From Patescibacteria group bacterium (GTDB lineage: Bacteria > Patescibacteriota > Gracilibacteria > UM-FILTER-43-11): DNA of 36,855 bases. The notes beneath the pieces are model-generated. The model searched no databases, was not told where the DNA came from, and saw only the letters and a list, made by a program, of their open reading frames with translations. This document shows, piece after piece, positions 14,830 to 23,204 of the stretch (within the stretch, counting starts at the first letter, position 1; the number at the start of each line of letters is the position of its first letter). Location of the stretch: NCBI GenBank assembly GCA_029260985.1, contig JAJDCE010000061.1, positions 1-36,855 of the forward strand, in the 5' to 3' direction. The translations under genes and the position numbers were made by a program.

Positions 14830-16721
14830 CTAAAAACCCTCTCTAAGCTATCCCCCACCACCTTACCCGTCGTATTATCCCAAACATAGTCGGCATATCT
14901 AAGGTATAAATCACGTCGCTCCTGCCATATATCGTGAATTTCGGATATTGCCCCCTCACCCGTTAAACTAGGCCGTGTATTCGAATGTTTTTCAACACGT
15001 TCAGCCAAAACATTTGGATCAGCAAATATAAAAACATTCACTCCGTTTTTCTTCAAATTCTTCATATTTTCCTCATCCATCACAACCCCACCACCCGTAG
15101 CAATCACCAAGCCAGATTGATCAGCAAATTCCTGACACACCCGACTTTCTAATTTGCGAAAATGATCCCAACTTTTCTGCTCCACAATCTGATTAATAGA
15201 AAGTCCTGCCACCTTCTCAGTCTCATGATCCAGATCCACAAATGGTCGTTTAAGCAATTTAGCTATTTTCTTGCCGTGTCGCGTCTTTCCACTGCATCGC
15301 ATCCCCGTAAGTACCAAATTCTTATTTCCGAGCTTTATAGGCTTTGATAAATACATCCTCTCCAAGTCTTCCCAGAACTCTGGATAGGTTTTATCAGTAC
15401 ACCCAGGGTTTTCGATTCGGATTCCGGGTATTTTAGTCCCCACAACCGCAAAACACATTGCCATCCTGTGATCGTTATATGTATTAATCAAAACCTTCCC
15501 CTTGCCTTGAAGGCTGGATTGGCCAATCCAGCCTTCGGTACGAAGGGTATCGTTTGTTGTTTTCACCTTCACACCGATCTTCCCCAACTCTTTCTCCAAT
15601 GCGGCAAGTCGGTCGGTTTCCTTAATCCGTAAAGTTGATAAACCAGTAATCTTAATTTGACCTTTTATAAACGGAACCGTGCATGCCAATGTCATCGCAA
15701 CATCCGGCATATCTTCCATATCAATTTCGAGCTTTGAATTCAGATTTTTGAGATTTTTTAGAATAAAACCGTATCTCTCGTCACCTTGAATACTTTTTTT
15801 ATTCAACTTTTCAGTTTTAACTGAATTTAAAGCCAAATTCTCTTTATGAACAAGTTTTTTACTCAAACTTGGCGTCAAAAGGTTCGAAAATCCGACCTTT
15901 CCATCATGCAGATAAGCCATCGAAATCCAGTAACTGGACGCCGACGCATCACCTTCAATCCAATAATCACAAGCTTTGTAAGTTTGAGGTTTGATCTCAA
16001 AAGATCGGTAATTATTATTCTTAACCTTAACTCCAAAAGCCTTCATCACCTCAATAGTCGTATCAATATAGGGTTTACTCACCAATTCCCCTATCACCTC
16101 TATCTTAAGTGGTTTTGGCAGTAACGGCCCAAGCATTAGAAGTGCCGAGAAATACTGACTACTCTTATCCCCCTTCATCTGAACCGCAAGCTTAGTCCTT
16201 AGCCTGCCTGTCCGGTAGGCAGGTCCATAGTCCTTAGTCCTAATTATTTTAAGAGGTGGATAACCGGTTTTATTTAAATATTCAACCTGAACGCCAATCT
16301 GCCGTAAACCTTCCACCAAGTCCTTTATTGGTCGCTCCTGCATGCGCCTATCACCCGTAATGGTAGTTGTACCCTCCCTAATAGCCATAACGGCCGTTAA
16401 AAAGCGTGTAGCCGTCCCAGCATTATGCAGATCAAACATAAAATCCCCTTTCTCAAACCTTCCCCCACATCCTTCAATCCCTATTCCATTTCTTAATTCA
16501 CCTGTACTGAGCACGGTCGAAGTATAACTCTTAATTTTTAATTGCCGTAAGGCTTTCAGCATTACGACCGTATCATCCGATTCCAAAGCCCCATACAGCC
16601 CACTCTTCCCTTTCGCCAAAGCCGCACACAAAAAAGCACGATTGGTAATAGACTTGGATCCCGGCAGGGTAAGGAAAAAATCCAAGCTTTGCTTCAGTGG
16701 AATAACTTCTCTAAATTTCAT
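14826..16721 (-). CDS. aroA-aroK: EPSP synthase-shikimate kinase fusion
   Basis: Bifunctional shikimate-pathway enzyme. Residues about 1-457 are 5-enolpyruvylshikimate-3-phosphate synthase, with L-P-G-S-K-S-I-T-N-R (19-28), N-A-G-T-A-T-R-F (100-107), D-R-R-M-Q-E-R-P-I (124-132), the catalytic-region E-D-M-P-D (336-340), R-I-K-E-T-D-R-L (365-372) and Y-N-D-H-R-M-A (415-421). Residues about 465-631 are shikimate kinase, with P-loop G-M-R-C-S-G-K-T (473-480), D-L-D-H-E (496-500), F-R-K-L-E (521-525) and A-T-G-G-G (541-545). The kinase acts one step before the synthase, so the fusion joins consecutive reactions in reverse order. Three segments of the synthase are encoded by short repeats: residues 66-74, 160-177 and 396-405. 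They are probably tolerated insertions in loops. The gene starts six bases after a small membrane-protein gene, and its stop overlaps the next promoter. Confidence 0.94.
   Translation of the reverse strand: MKFREVIPLKQSLDFFLTLPGSKSITNRAFLCAALAKGKSGLYGALESDDTVVMLKALRQLKIKSYTSTVLSTGELRNGIGIEGCGGRFEKGDFMFDLHNAGTATRFLTAVMAIREGTTTITGDRRMQERPIKDLVEGLRQIGVQVEYLNKTGYPPLKIIRTKDYGPAYRTGRLRTKLAVQMKGDKSSQYFSALLMLGPLLPKPLKIEVIGELVSKPYIDTTIEVMKAFGVKVKNNNYRSFEIKPQTYKACDYWIEGDASASSYWISMAYLHDGKVGFSNLLTPSLSKKLVHKENLALNSVKTEKLNKKSIQGDERYGFILKNLKNLNSKLEIDMEDMPDVAMTLACTVPFIKGQIKITGLSTLRIKETDRLAALEKELGKIGVKVKTTNDTLRTEGWIGQSSLQGKGKVLINTYNDHRMAMCFAVVGTKIPGIRIENPGCTDKTYPEFWEDLERMYLSKPIKLGNKNLVLTGMRCSGKTRHGKKIAKLLKRPFVDLDHETEKVAGLSINQIVEQKSWDHFRKLESRVCQEFADQSGLVIATGGGVVMDEENMKNLKKNGVNVFIFADPNVLAERVEKHSNTRPSLTGEGAISEIHDIWQERRDLYLRYADYVWDNTTGKVVGDSLERVFS
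15509..15536 (-). repeat. 28-bp perfect palindrome within aroA
   Basis: GAAGGCTGGATTGG followed by its exact complement, with no spacer. It lies in the aroA coding part and encodes residues 396-405 of the fusion protein. Confidence 0.9.
16191..16244 (-). repeat. Heptamer array with nested palindrome inside aroA
   Basis: Read on the plus strand: CTTAGTC, CTTAGCC, then a palindrome with 7-bp arms CCTGCCT/AGGCAGG (16203-16223), then TCCATAG, TCCTTAG, TCCTAAT. The unit type and the leading AAGCTTAGTCC are shared with the array at 19164-19245. It encodes residues 160-177 of the fusion protein. Confidence 0.8.
16501..16526 (-). repeat. 26-base dispersed element inside aroA
   Basis: CCTGTACTGAGCACGGTCGA plus AGTATA. 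It matches 19173-19198 at 21 of 26 positions, and all five differences are transitions. It encodes residues 66-74 of the fusion protein. Confidence 0.75.
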
Positions 16722-16727
16722 AAAGGA

Positions 16728-16838
16728 CTATCCGCTAAGACCAGCTAAAAGCGGTGCAAACGAAGTGAGCAATAAGGTAGCAATCGCAGCGATCACCACA
16801 AACTTAATTAGTTTTTTTTGTCGGTCTCGACGATTCAT
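16728..16838 (-). CDS. Small single-span membrane protein (36 residues)
   Basis: A short gene between the PKD protein and aroA-aroK. It begins M-N-R-R-D-R-Q-K-K-L-I-K, is followed by one hydrophobic helix (about residues 13-34) and ends L-A-G-L-S-G. The basic start and single helix predict N-in membrane insertion. Spacing is tight: 14 bases after the upstream stop codon and 6 before the aroA ATG, so it looks like a member of the same operon. The layout resembles tiny DUF4044-type proteins of Gram-positives, but similarity is limited to length and charge. It is also possible that it is only a leader that couples translation to aroA. Confidence 0.6.
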   Translation of the reverse strand: MNRRDRQKKLIKFVVIAAIATLLLTSFAPLLAGLSG

Positions 16839-16852
16839 AGTGTAAACGTTAA

Positions 16853-19108
16853 TTACTGTAATTCACCCTTAGCAACAATCACATCACTAAATGAGTGTAC
16901 ATTATTTTTATCATCTGTTACCTCCAATGTCACGCTATAAGTCCCAGGATTTTCAAAAGTATGAGAAGGTTTTCGACTATCACTCGTCTCCCCATCTCCA
17001 AAATCCCAACTATACTCACTCACCGCGCCGGTAGAACATTTAGAATCAAAAGTGACCGCTAAAGGAGCATTGCCTTCTTTTCGACTTGGCTCAAAACAAG
17101 CCCTGAGGGGAATTTCACGCACATAAATCGTTTGAATGGTTTCTGCGGACTCATTGTTATCCGTAGTTATTTTCAGCGTCACCTCGTAAGTTCCTACATT
17201 GTCGTATTTATGAGAAATTCGGGCGCTTGTAATGGATTTAGGCGACTCATCGCCAAAGTCCCATTCATAGCTCACAATACTGCCCTTATAAGCGCTAGAG
17301 GCAGAGCCGTCAAAGTTAACCGTAAGCGGAGCTGTCCCCTCTCCCGGATCAGCTGAAATAGACGCCTTTACGCCAGGCTCTTCAACGGTAACGGCAAGCA
17401 TAGTATTGTGCTTCTGATCCTCAGAATCTTTCACGGTAAGCGTTACCGTATAAGTACCCGCTTCTTCGTAAGTGTAATCAACTTTCTGACCCACCTGAGT
17501 CGCATCCTCTCGTCCAAAATCCCAGTTATACTCCACAATATCATCATCAGAATCAGTAGAAGTAGAGGCATCAAATGAAATCTTAAGGGGAAGTTCACCG
17601 GACAATGTTCCTTCAGCAGTTGCTGCCGGAGTAGTTGTGATGCGGGCTTCCGGAACAGAAGAGATAGAACTGGTTTCTACATCCACCGATACTACAGCCT
17701 CATTGCCGGTATCTTCAGTAACAGTAAGGGTAACCTTATAAGATCCTGGATTGCTGTAAACATGAGAAACTGATTTGCCTTTTGAAACCTGCGAACCATC
17801 TCCAAAATCCCATTTATAGCCAGTGATTGAACCTTTTAAACTTTTGCTCTTCTCCCCATCAAACCGCACCTGAAATGGAATAACACCGGTTAACCCTGGA
17901 GTCGCCTCAATATCAGCGCTCAGCAATGGCTGACCTGCCTTAGTGATTTCAACATCCCGGTAAAAATTCTTAACTAAGTTCTGCTCATCCACAAAACGAA
18001 GGTGAACTGCAAATGTGCCTATCTGTTCAAATTTATGAGAAGGCTTAAGATTGTCTTTACCAGTCAATTCATAAATACCATCACCATCAAAATCCCAGTC
18101 GAGACTTTTTACTTTAGCCCCCTGAGGAATCAAATTACTGGCATCAAATTGAACCTCAAGTGGCGCCGTGCCACTTGCGGGACTCGCTTCAAACAGGGCG
18201 TCTTCAATCGAAAGTAGATAATTATACTGCCGACGAGCGTCTTCACCTGTAATCGTTACTTCCACCCCTACATTATAATTACCTTGTAAATTATAGAGAT
18301 AGGAGATTTCAAGATCAGTGGCTGGAGTATTAAACGAACCGTCCCCTTCAAAATCCCAATTAAGAGCCGTGACTTGAAGTTTACTATTTTGAAGAGATTT
18401 TACGATATTCTCAGCGCTAAAAGTAACTTCAAGCGGAGCCTTAAGACCAGTCAATTCAGTGGGTTTGACCACGGTGATCTCAGCCAGCACTTTTTCAGCA
18501 GCAATTTCAATCTTACCGATAAAATTGTAGAGAAATAACCAGATAAACATCACAAGAATCATGGGAAGAACACCTACCAAAGTCATCTTTATGCCGCTCT
18601 TTTTAGCATCCTTATCTCCTTTCTTGGCAAAAAGAATTTTAAACACACCAATAACGGAGAGGACAAAGAAAAGGAGAGCCAGCAAGCCAAATGAGAGATT
18701 TACAATGGTTAAAAGAAAACGCTTTATGCCCGCCGCATCAATACCAAACGTGGCCAAAATAGGACTTTGCTCCCCGCCCGCAGCAATCACCAGCACCATC
18801 AGTACCACAAACACAACAAACAGACCTGCTAAACTCAAACCAATAATTGAAAGAAATTTGGCATTGCTCTTACGCTTCGCATTCTCCTTTCCGATTTTTG
18901 TTGGCGCAGGAGCAGGGGGTGGGGCAGGCTTAGTTTCTTCTGCACCTCCAGAGGGCTTGGGAGCAATGGGCTGCGCTTCGGAAGAGGGTTGATTAGCCTG
19001 AACAGTCTCAGCCTCAGGAGAAACTTGAGGTTGGTTTTCTGCAGGAACACCCTGAGAATTCTGACCTTCAGGCTGCTGCACATCATTTGGTAGATTTTCG
19101 TCTGACAT
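16853..19108 (-). CDS. Membrane protein with Pro-rich N-terminus, three helices and six PKD domains
   Basis: Probable surface protein displaying a string of PKD beta-sandwich domains. Residues 1-75 are Pro/Glu/Gln/Ala-rich and likely cytoplasmic. Three transmembrane helices lie at about 85-110, 131-160 and 173-196. The rest of the chain (about 210-751) holds six PKD modules, recognised by the W-D-F-(G/D/E)-(D/G)-G motif and a Y-x-V-x-L-x-V-T-D ending strand. The motif residues are W-D-F-E-G-D-G, W-D-F-D-G-D-G, W-D-F-G-D-G, W-D-F-G-R-E, W-D-F-G-D-E and W-D-F-G-D-G in order. Such domains usually mediate adhesion or act as spacers. It heads a likely operon with the small membrane protein and aroA-aroK; the link to aromatic synthesis is probably only positional. 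A weak promoter (TTGTTG, 18 bases, TAAAAT at 19133-19138) precedes it. Confidence 0.85.
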   Translation of the reverse strand: MSDENLPNDVQQPEGQNSQGVPAENQPQVSPEAETVQANQPSSEAQPIAPKPSGGAEETKPAPPPAPAPTKIGKENAKRKSNAKFLSIIGLSLAGLFVVFVVLMVLVIAAGGEQSPILATFGIDAAGIKRFLLTIVNLSFGLLALLFFVLSVIGVFKILFAKKGDKDAKKSGIKMTLVGVLPMILVMFIWLFLYNFIGKIEIAAEKVLAEITVVKPTELTGLKAPLEVTFSAENIVKSLQNSKLQVTALNWDFEGDGSFNTPATDLEISYLYNLQGNYNVGVEVTITGEDARRQYNYLLSIEDALFEASPASGTAPLEVQFDASNLIPQGAKVKSLDWDFDGDGIYELTGKDNLKPSHKFEQIGTFAVHLRFVDEQNLVKNFYRDVEITKAGQPLLSADIEATPGLTGVIPFQVRFDGEKSKSLKGSITGYKWDFGDGSQVSKGKSVSHVYSNPGSYKVTLTVTEDTGNEAVVSVDVETSSISSVPEARITTTPAATAEGTLSGELPLKISFDASTSTDSDDDIVEYNWDFGREDATQVGQKVDYTYEEAGTYTVTLTVKDSEDQKHNTMLAVTVEEPGVKASISADPGEGTAPLTVNFDGSASSAYKGSIVSYEWDFGDESPKSITSARISHKYDNVGTYEVTLKITTDNNESAETIQTIYVREIPLRACFEPSRKEGNAPLAVTFDSKCSTGAVSEYSWDFGDGETSDSRKPSHTFENPGTYSVTLEVTDDKNNVHSFSDVIVAKGELQ

Positions 19109-19163
19109 TTTATTTTATTTTAAGTCGAAAATATTTTATCATAATACTAGACTTTTCAACAAG

Positions 19164-19245
19164 CTTAGTCCGCCTGCACTGAGCGCAACCGAAGTATAGT
19201 CCCTAGTCCCTAGTCCCTAGTCCTTAGTCCTTAGTCCTTAGTCCC
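19164..19245 (+). repeat. CTAGTCC/TTAGTCC heptamer array with an embedded 26-base element
   Basis: CTTAGTC (19164-19170) is followed by a 28-base element including 19173-19198, then by TATAGTC, CTAGTCC x3 and TTAGTCC x3 in tandem to 19245. The array ends on the base before the TTG start codon of the PHP gene. An in-frame TAG inside the array excludes an upstream start. Confidence 0.85.
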
Positions 19246-20085
19246 TTGCTAATAGATTACCACCTACACAATCACTTCTCCCCAGACAGCGAAACTGACA
19301 CTACGCAACTGATTGAACATATGAGAGATTTGGGGATCAATCATCTCTGTATCACCAATCACGGGGAGTTTTTTATTCACGAAGAGGAAATTGTTGGAGT
19401 GTTTGAATATGCCGAAGCCCACAACCGCTTTCAGAAAGACAAAAATGAACTCGATGAGATAAGATCGAAATATCCTGATATGGACATCCGTTTTGGCATT
19501 GAGCTCCAATATCAGCCAGAATGTCACGACGATATAAAAAAATTGATGAACGAACTTCCCTTTGATTTTGCCCTGGGCTCCGTCCACTTCATCGACAATA
19601 TCATTATTTCAGGAGGAAAAAACGCCGGCCAGGCTTTTGAGAAAATGGATGAAGAAACCGCCTACAATAAATACTTCAACTCCATGCTCGAATGGGTTGA
19701 GTTAGCCTATTTTGATGTCGTCGCCCATTTCGATATCATCAAAAAGTTCGGCGTAAATTACTACGGGCCCTTTCAGCCCGAAAAATACAAAACAATCATC
19801 CAAAAGATCATCCAAAGCATGAAGGAAAAAGGAATTGGAATGGAACTGAATGCTGCCACTTTGCACAAACGCTGCAACGAAATAATGCCCCATCCTCAAA
19901 TCCTAAAATGGTGCCTGGAAGCTGGAATCGAAACCTTTACCCTCGGCACCGATGCCCATAATCTCGAAACCGCCGGAAAACTGATCCCCGAAGCCCTACA
20001 AATAGCCAAAGACGTGGGTATCACACATCTTTCCACCTTTAAGAATCGTCAACCAGTACGACATGAAATCCAAAGCGCAGAGTAG
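19246..20085 (+). CDS. PHP-family phosphoesterase (histidinol-phosphatase-like)
   Basis: Metal-dependent phosphoester hydrolase. The metal ligands of a PHP domain are all visible: H6 and H8 (D-Y-H-L-H), H39 (T-N-H-G-E), E86 (F-G-I-E), H114 (G-S-V-H-F), H161 (V-A-H-F-D), and D236/H238 (G-T-D-A-H). The length (279) fits HisJ-type histidinol phosphatases, but no histidine-pathway gene is nearby, so the substrate may be another sugar or nucleotide phosphate. Translation must start at the TTG at 19246, since a TAG lies in the repeat array just upstream and no ATG occurs before the conserved histidines. No Shine-Dalgarno is present, and the repeat has overwritten the normal start region. Its 3' end converges with the next PKD gene, 30 bases away. 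Confidence 0.88.
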   Translation: MLIDYHLHNHFSPDSETDTTQLIEHMRDLGINHLCITNHGEFFIHEEEIVGVFEYAEAHNRFQKDKNELDEIRSKYPDMDIRFGIELQYQPECHDDIKKLMNELPFDFALGSVHFIDNIIISGGKNAGQAFEKMDEETAYNKYFNSMLEWVELAYFDVVAHFDIIKKFGVNYYGPFQPEKYKTIIQKIIQSMKEKGIGMELNAATLHKRCNEIMPHPQILKWCLEAGIETFTLGTDAHNLETAGKLIPEALQIAKDVGITHLSTFKNRQPVRHEIQSAE

Positions 20086-20115
20086 GTTTTCCAACCTGCG
20101 ATGCGTTTATTGGAT

Positions 20116-23100
20116 TTATTGCGGTTTTATCCAATCCGGCGTAGGTCCTTTTTCATCAGCCCCTGCACTTGTATCACCTTCAGAAAGTGGAGGTGTTTCT
20201 TGTACAGGTGGGGTTTCAGACTGAGGTGCTTCTGGTGTTGGATCAACTGGTGTTTCAGGCTGATCGCTTATCGCTGCCTGCCCGCCTTCTGGCGCGAACT
20301 GCTGATCGCTTTCAGCAGCAGGTTTCTTCTTCTTTCGGCGTCTTCGTCGTCTTTTTTTCTTCTTTGGAGCTTCGCCTTCTGGAGTTTCAACAGGAGGAAC
20401 AACAGGAGCCTTGGGCATTTCTGGTGCTGGCTCCTCTGCCGGAACTTCATCAGTTTTTTCCTCAACAGGAACTTCTTCAGTTAAGGGTTCAGAAACCTCC
20501 TCCGTTGGCATTTCCTCTGGCATTACCTCCTCAGTTGTTGGCTCTGAAGTCTCTGGAGCTACAGGAACCTCCTCAATTATTTCCTCAGCAGCTTCATCCA
20601 CTGGCAACTCTTCATCCAAGGATGGTTCAGAATAGCCCTCACCCAATATATCAAGAGGTTCTTCAGCAGGCATTGGAGTTTCAATTCCCTCCTCAGGCGA
20701 AGAATAATCTTCAGAAAACTCTGGAGATTCATCGGACAAAGGTTCAGGAGATTCATCTTCAACAGGAAGCTCGAATGATTCTTCATCGATAGACTCCGCA
20801 TTGTCCAAAGAAATTTCCTCTTCCGCTTCCCCTTCAATCACCTCAGTTCCCTTTAACCACTCAGGCACAGGGCCTTCCGCTTCAGTCGTAAAATCAGCTT
20901 CGACTGGCTCACTGCCTACGGCAGGTTCGGCAGGTGCCTCTTCCTGAGCAGGCTCAGGCGCTTCAGTTGTTTCTGCAAAAGTCTGTGGAGCAGTGGGTTC
21001 TGCAACCACTTCCGCAGCTGAATCATCCGTAGCCTTAACAGAGGGTTGATCAGTAGGCGTAGGCACATCCGCAGAGGGAGCTTCGGTAGCCTGAGGCGTA
21101 ACAGGAGGCGCTTCATGCGCTCCGATCATCGTCAAAACCTTCGCTTTAAATTCATCAATCAGCTCTTCAAAAGTTAGGTCTGGATGCTGAACTTTAAGGT
21201 AGGCAAGAAAACCGCCAACAATAAGAAGAATAAGACCAAGCACAATTACAATCAGTAAAAAGAATATCTTCAGAAGCCGGATAAACACATTTGATTTCTT
21301 GACCTCTTGCTCCTCACCACCAGTAACCATCATTGCGCCATCTTCAGCACCCACCACATCAGCCGCGTCAGCAATCTCAATTTCAGTGGATTTAGTATCC
21401 GTTACCTGATCTGAATCCGTAATAGTCAAAGTCACCAAATACTTACCCTTAACGGTATAACTATAGGTAGGATTCTCCCCCCCTATTTCAGCGATCTGAT
21501 TCTGATAATTTGAATCATCAGTATCTCCAAAACTCCACTGATAGAAAAGATTTTTATCAGTCAAATTATAGGAAGCTGAAGAAAGATTAGTGAAACTCAC
21601 CGTAGAACCTGAAACCTCATAAGAAAAATTAGCTTTAGTGAGCTCAACATCTTTTGCAACAATATCTAAAGTCCGCTCAGCAGAATTACCCGCTTTATCA
21701 GAAATCTTCGCTGTAACGGTAAAAGCGCCTGGCTCATCATATATATATTGGGTTGTATTATCGCCTTCAATTTCTTTATCGAATGTTCCATCTCCATCAT
21801 AATCCCATTCAAAAGAATACTGACCCAAACCTTGTTGAAGTCCTTGAACCGTAAACAAAATAGGATCTCCCTTAACCACAAAATCTTTGTCAGCTGTTAA
21901 CTGAATACCACCCGCTTGCTCTACATCTTTAATAGAAGGGGCAGGTGAAGCTGGCTTATCCCCAAATGTGATTTCTTTCTGAACCCGGCTCCCTTTACCC
22001 TCTTCACCCACTACAATAAGCTGGGCAATGATCTGTTCTTCTGTTTTTGCATAATCAACATCAAAAACGTCACCGGTCTTAAAAGAAAGGTCGTTGAGAT
22101 TATCAATGTCATTTTTAGGATCACCATCACCGTCACTGTCTTCAAAAATATTCTTATCGAGTCGATATTCCAGTATCCTTCCTTCCGAAGGACGGGCATA
22201 AAAAGAAACAGTATGAGAATCTTCCCATAAATGAATTATACTATCGGTTTCATCGGCCTTAGGCAGCGTCTGGAGGATTGCTGTGGGATCACCGGTAGTC
22301 CGATGTTCCTCAAACAAAATTTCAACCTGCTTCTTAACCTTTTTACCACTCTTATCTACTAAAGTCACCTCAGCAACAGTTTTAGCTGAATCACCCTGTT
22401 TATAATCAGCCGACCAAGCCGTGCCTGTTAAATACGAGTTGTCAGAAGCATTGTCGATATCGTTATTGGCAGTACCGTTATCATCGCTATCTTCATATAT
22501 ATTCTGATCAATACGATATTCCAATATATCCCCATAAGAATCAGCCAGTTCAAATTGAACCTTGCCGTCACCCAGTAACGTCACTTGATCCGAACCATTC
22601 ATCGGAGGAAGCGTTTTGAGATGAATAGAAATCAATGATTCACTCGCTCCGGTAGCCACCGTCGCCTTACCTAAAACTTCACCGTCTTTCGAGACCACTT
22701 CACCAGAGTCATTCAACGTTCCAATTACCTTACCGGTCTCATCGACTACAACATTATTTCTACCAACCGTTCCAAGCGCCTTCCCGTCTTCATCCCGAAG
22801 GATATCCCCCAGCTTCGCGTCAGAAACAGGTGTGGCGGAAAGACGGCTGTAACGGTCTCCGGATAGAACATTTATTGTTGTGGATTCAACTTCATTACCA
22901 AAAGTGGCGGTTAAATTGATTTTAAATTCACCTTGGCTATTAAAGGTATAGCTAAAATTACGCCCGGCTTGAGTCGCTAAAATTTCAGTTCCCTTTGCCA
23001 CTGTCCATTTATAGTTAGCAGCCGAATTCTTACTGTCTGCGATTAAATCAGCTCGCTCACCGATTTTGACTTCCATCTTCCCACTCGCCATCACCAGACC

Positions 23101-23160
23101 ACTTCCGATCAGGAAGGTTCCGAGGAGAACAGCCACTGCTTTTTTTAACTTTATAAACAT
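20116..23160 (-). CDS. PKD-domain membrane protein with EF-hand-like loops and a long acidic/polybasic tail
   Basis: Large anchored protein of 1014 residues. The order is: signal peptide (1-26); an Ig/PKD-like domain (30-98); short repeats ending D-G-K-A-L-G, T-G-K-V-I-G and D-G-E-V-L-G (125-164); two related modules each with a calcium-type loop (D-S-D-D-N-G-T near 224 and D-S-D-G-D-G-D near 341); and two PKD-like domains (420-500 and 510-598). A transmembrane helix follows (626-655). The C-terminal 330 residues are Glu/Pro/Ala-rich with a basic K/R block (about 930-950). With a cleaved signal and one helix the tail should lie in the cytoplasm. It is downstream of the pilin/PKD fusion (44-base gap), probably in one operon. 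Role in surface attachment or envelope organisation is inferred. Confidence 0.85.
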   Translation of the reverse strand: MFIKLKKAVAVLLGTFLIGSGLVMASGKMEVKIGERADLIADSKNSAANYKWTVAKGTEILATQAGRNFSYTFNSQGEFKINLTATFGNEVESTTINVLSGDRYSRLSATPVSDAKLGDILRDEDGKALGTVGRNNVVVDETGKVIGTLNDSGEVVSKDGEVLGKATVATGASESLISIHLKTLPPMNGSDQVTLLGDGKVQFELADSYGDILEYRIDQNIYEDSDDNGTANNDIDNASDNSYLTGTAWSADYKQGDSAKTVAEVTLVDKSGKKVKKQVEILFEEHRTTGDPTAILQTLPKADETDSIIHLWEDSHTVSFYARPSEGRILEYRLDKNIFEDSDGDGDPKNDIDNLNDLSFKTGDVFDVDYAKTEEQIIAQLIVVGEEGKGSRVQKEITFGDKPASPAPSIKDVEQAGGIQLTADKDFVVKGDPILFTVQGLQQGLGQYSFEWDYDGDGTFDKEIEGDNTTQYIYDEPGAFTVTAKISDKAGNSAERTLDIVAKDVELTKANFSYEVSGSTVSFTNLSSASYNLTDKNLFYQWSFGDTDDSNYQNQIAEIGGENPTYSYTVKGKYLVTLTITDSDQVTDTKSTEIEIADAADVVGAEDGAMMVTGGEEQEVKKSNVFIRLLKIFFLLIVIVLGLILLIVGGFLAYLKVQHPDLTFEELIDEFKAKVLTMIGAHEAPPVTPQATEAPSADVPTPTDQPSVKATDDSAAEVVAEPTAPQTFAETTEAPEPAQEEAPAEPAVGSEPVEADFTTEAEGPVPEWLKGTEVIEGEAEEEISLDNAESIDEESFELPVEDESPEPLSDESPEFSEDYSSPEEGIETPMPAEEPLDILGEGYSEPSLDEELPVDEAAEEIIEEVPVAPETSEPTTEEVMPEEMPTEEVSEPLTEEVPVEEKTDEVPAEEPAPEMPKAPVVPPVETPEGEAPKKKKRRRRRRKKKKPAAESDQQFAPEGGQAAISDQPETPVDPTPEAPQSETPPVQETPPLSEGDTSAGADEKGPTPDWIKPQ
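20898..20934 (-). repeat. Probable palindromic element inside the PKD membrane-protein gene
   Basis: On the minus strand CTGCC-GTA-GGCAG (20924-20912) is followed by GTGAGCCAGTCGAAG, which resembles the ACTGAGC...CGAAG element at 16501 and 19173 next to a palindrome. It encodes part of the low-complexity tail. Similarity is partial, so this is less certain than the aroA cases. Confidence 0.45.
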
Positions 23161-23204
23161 TTAATCTTCTAATCTTTTAATCTTGAATCTTGTAATTTAA
23201 TAAA

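Noticed and set aside
19200..19245. Telomere-like interpretation of the TTAGTCC repeats
   Set aside because: The arrays are internal and short, and occur in both orientations and within genes, so they are not chromosome ends.
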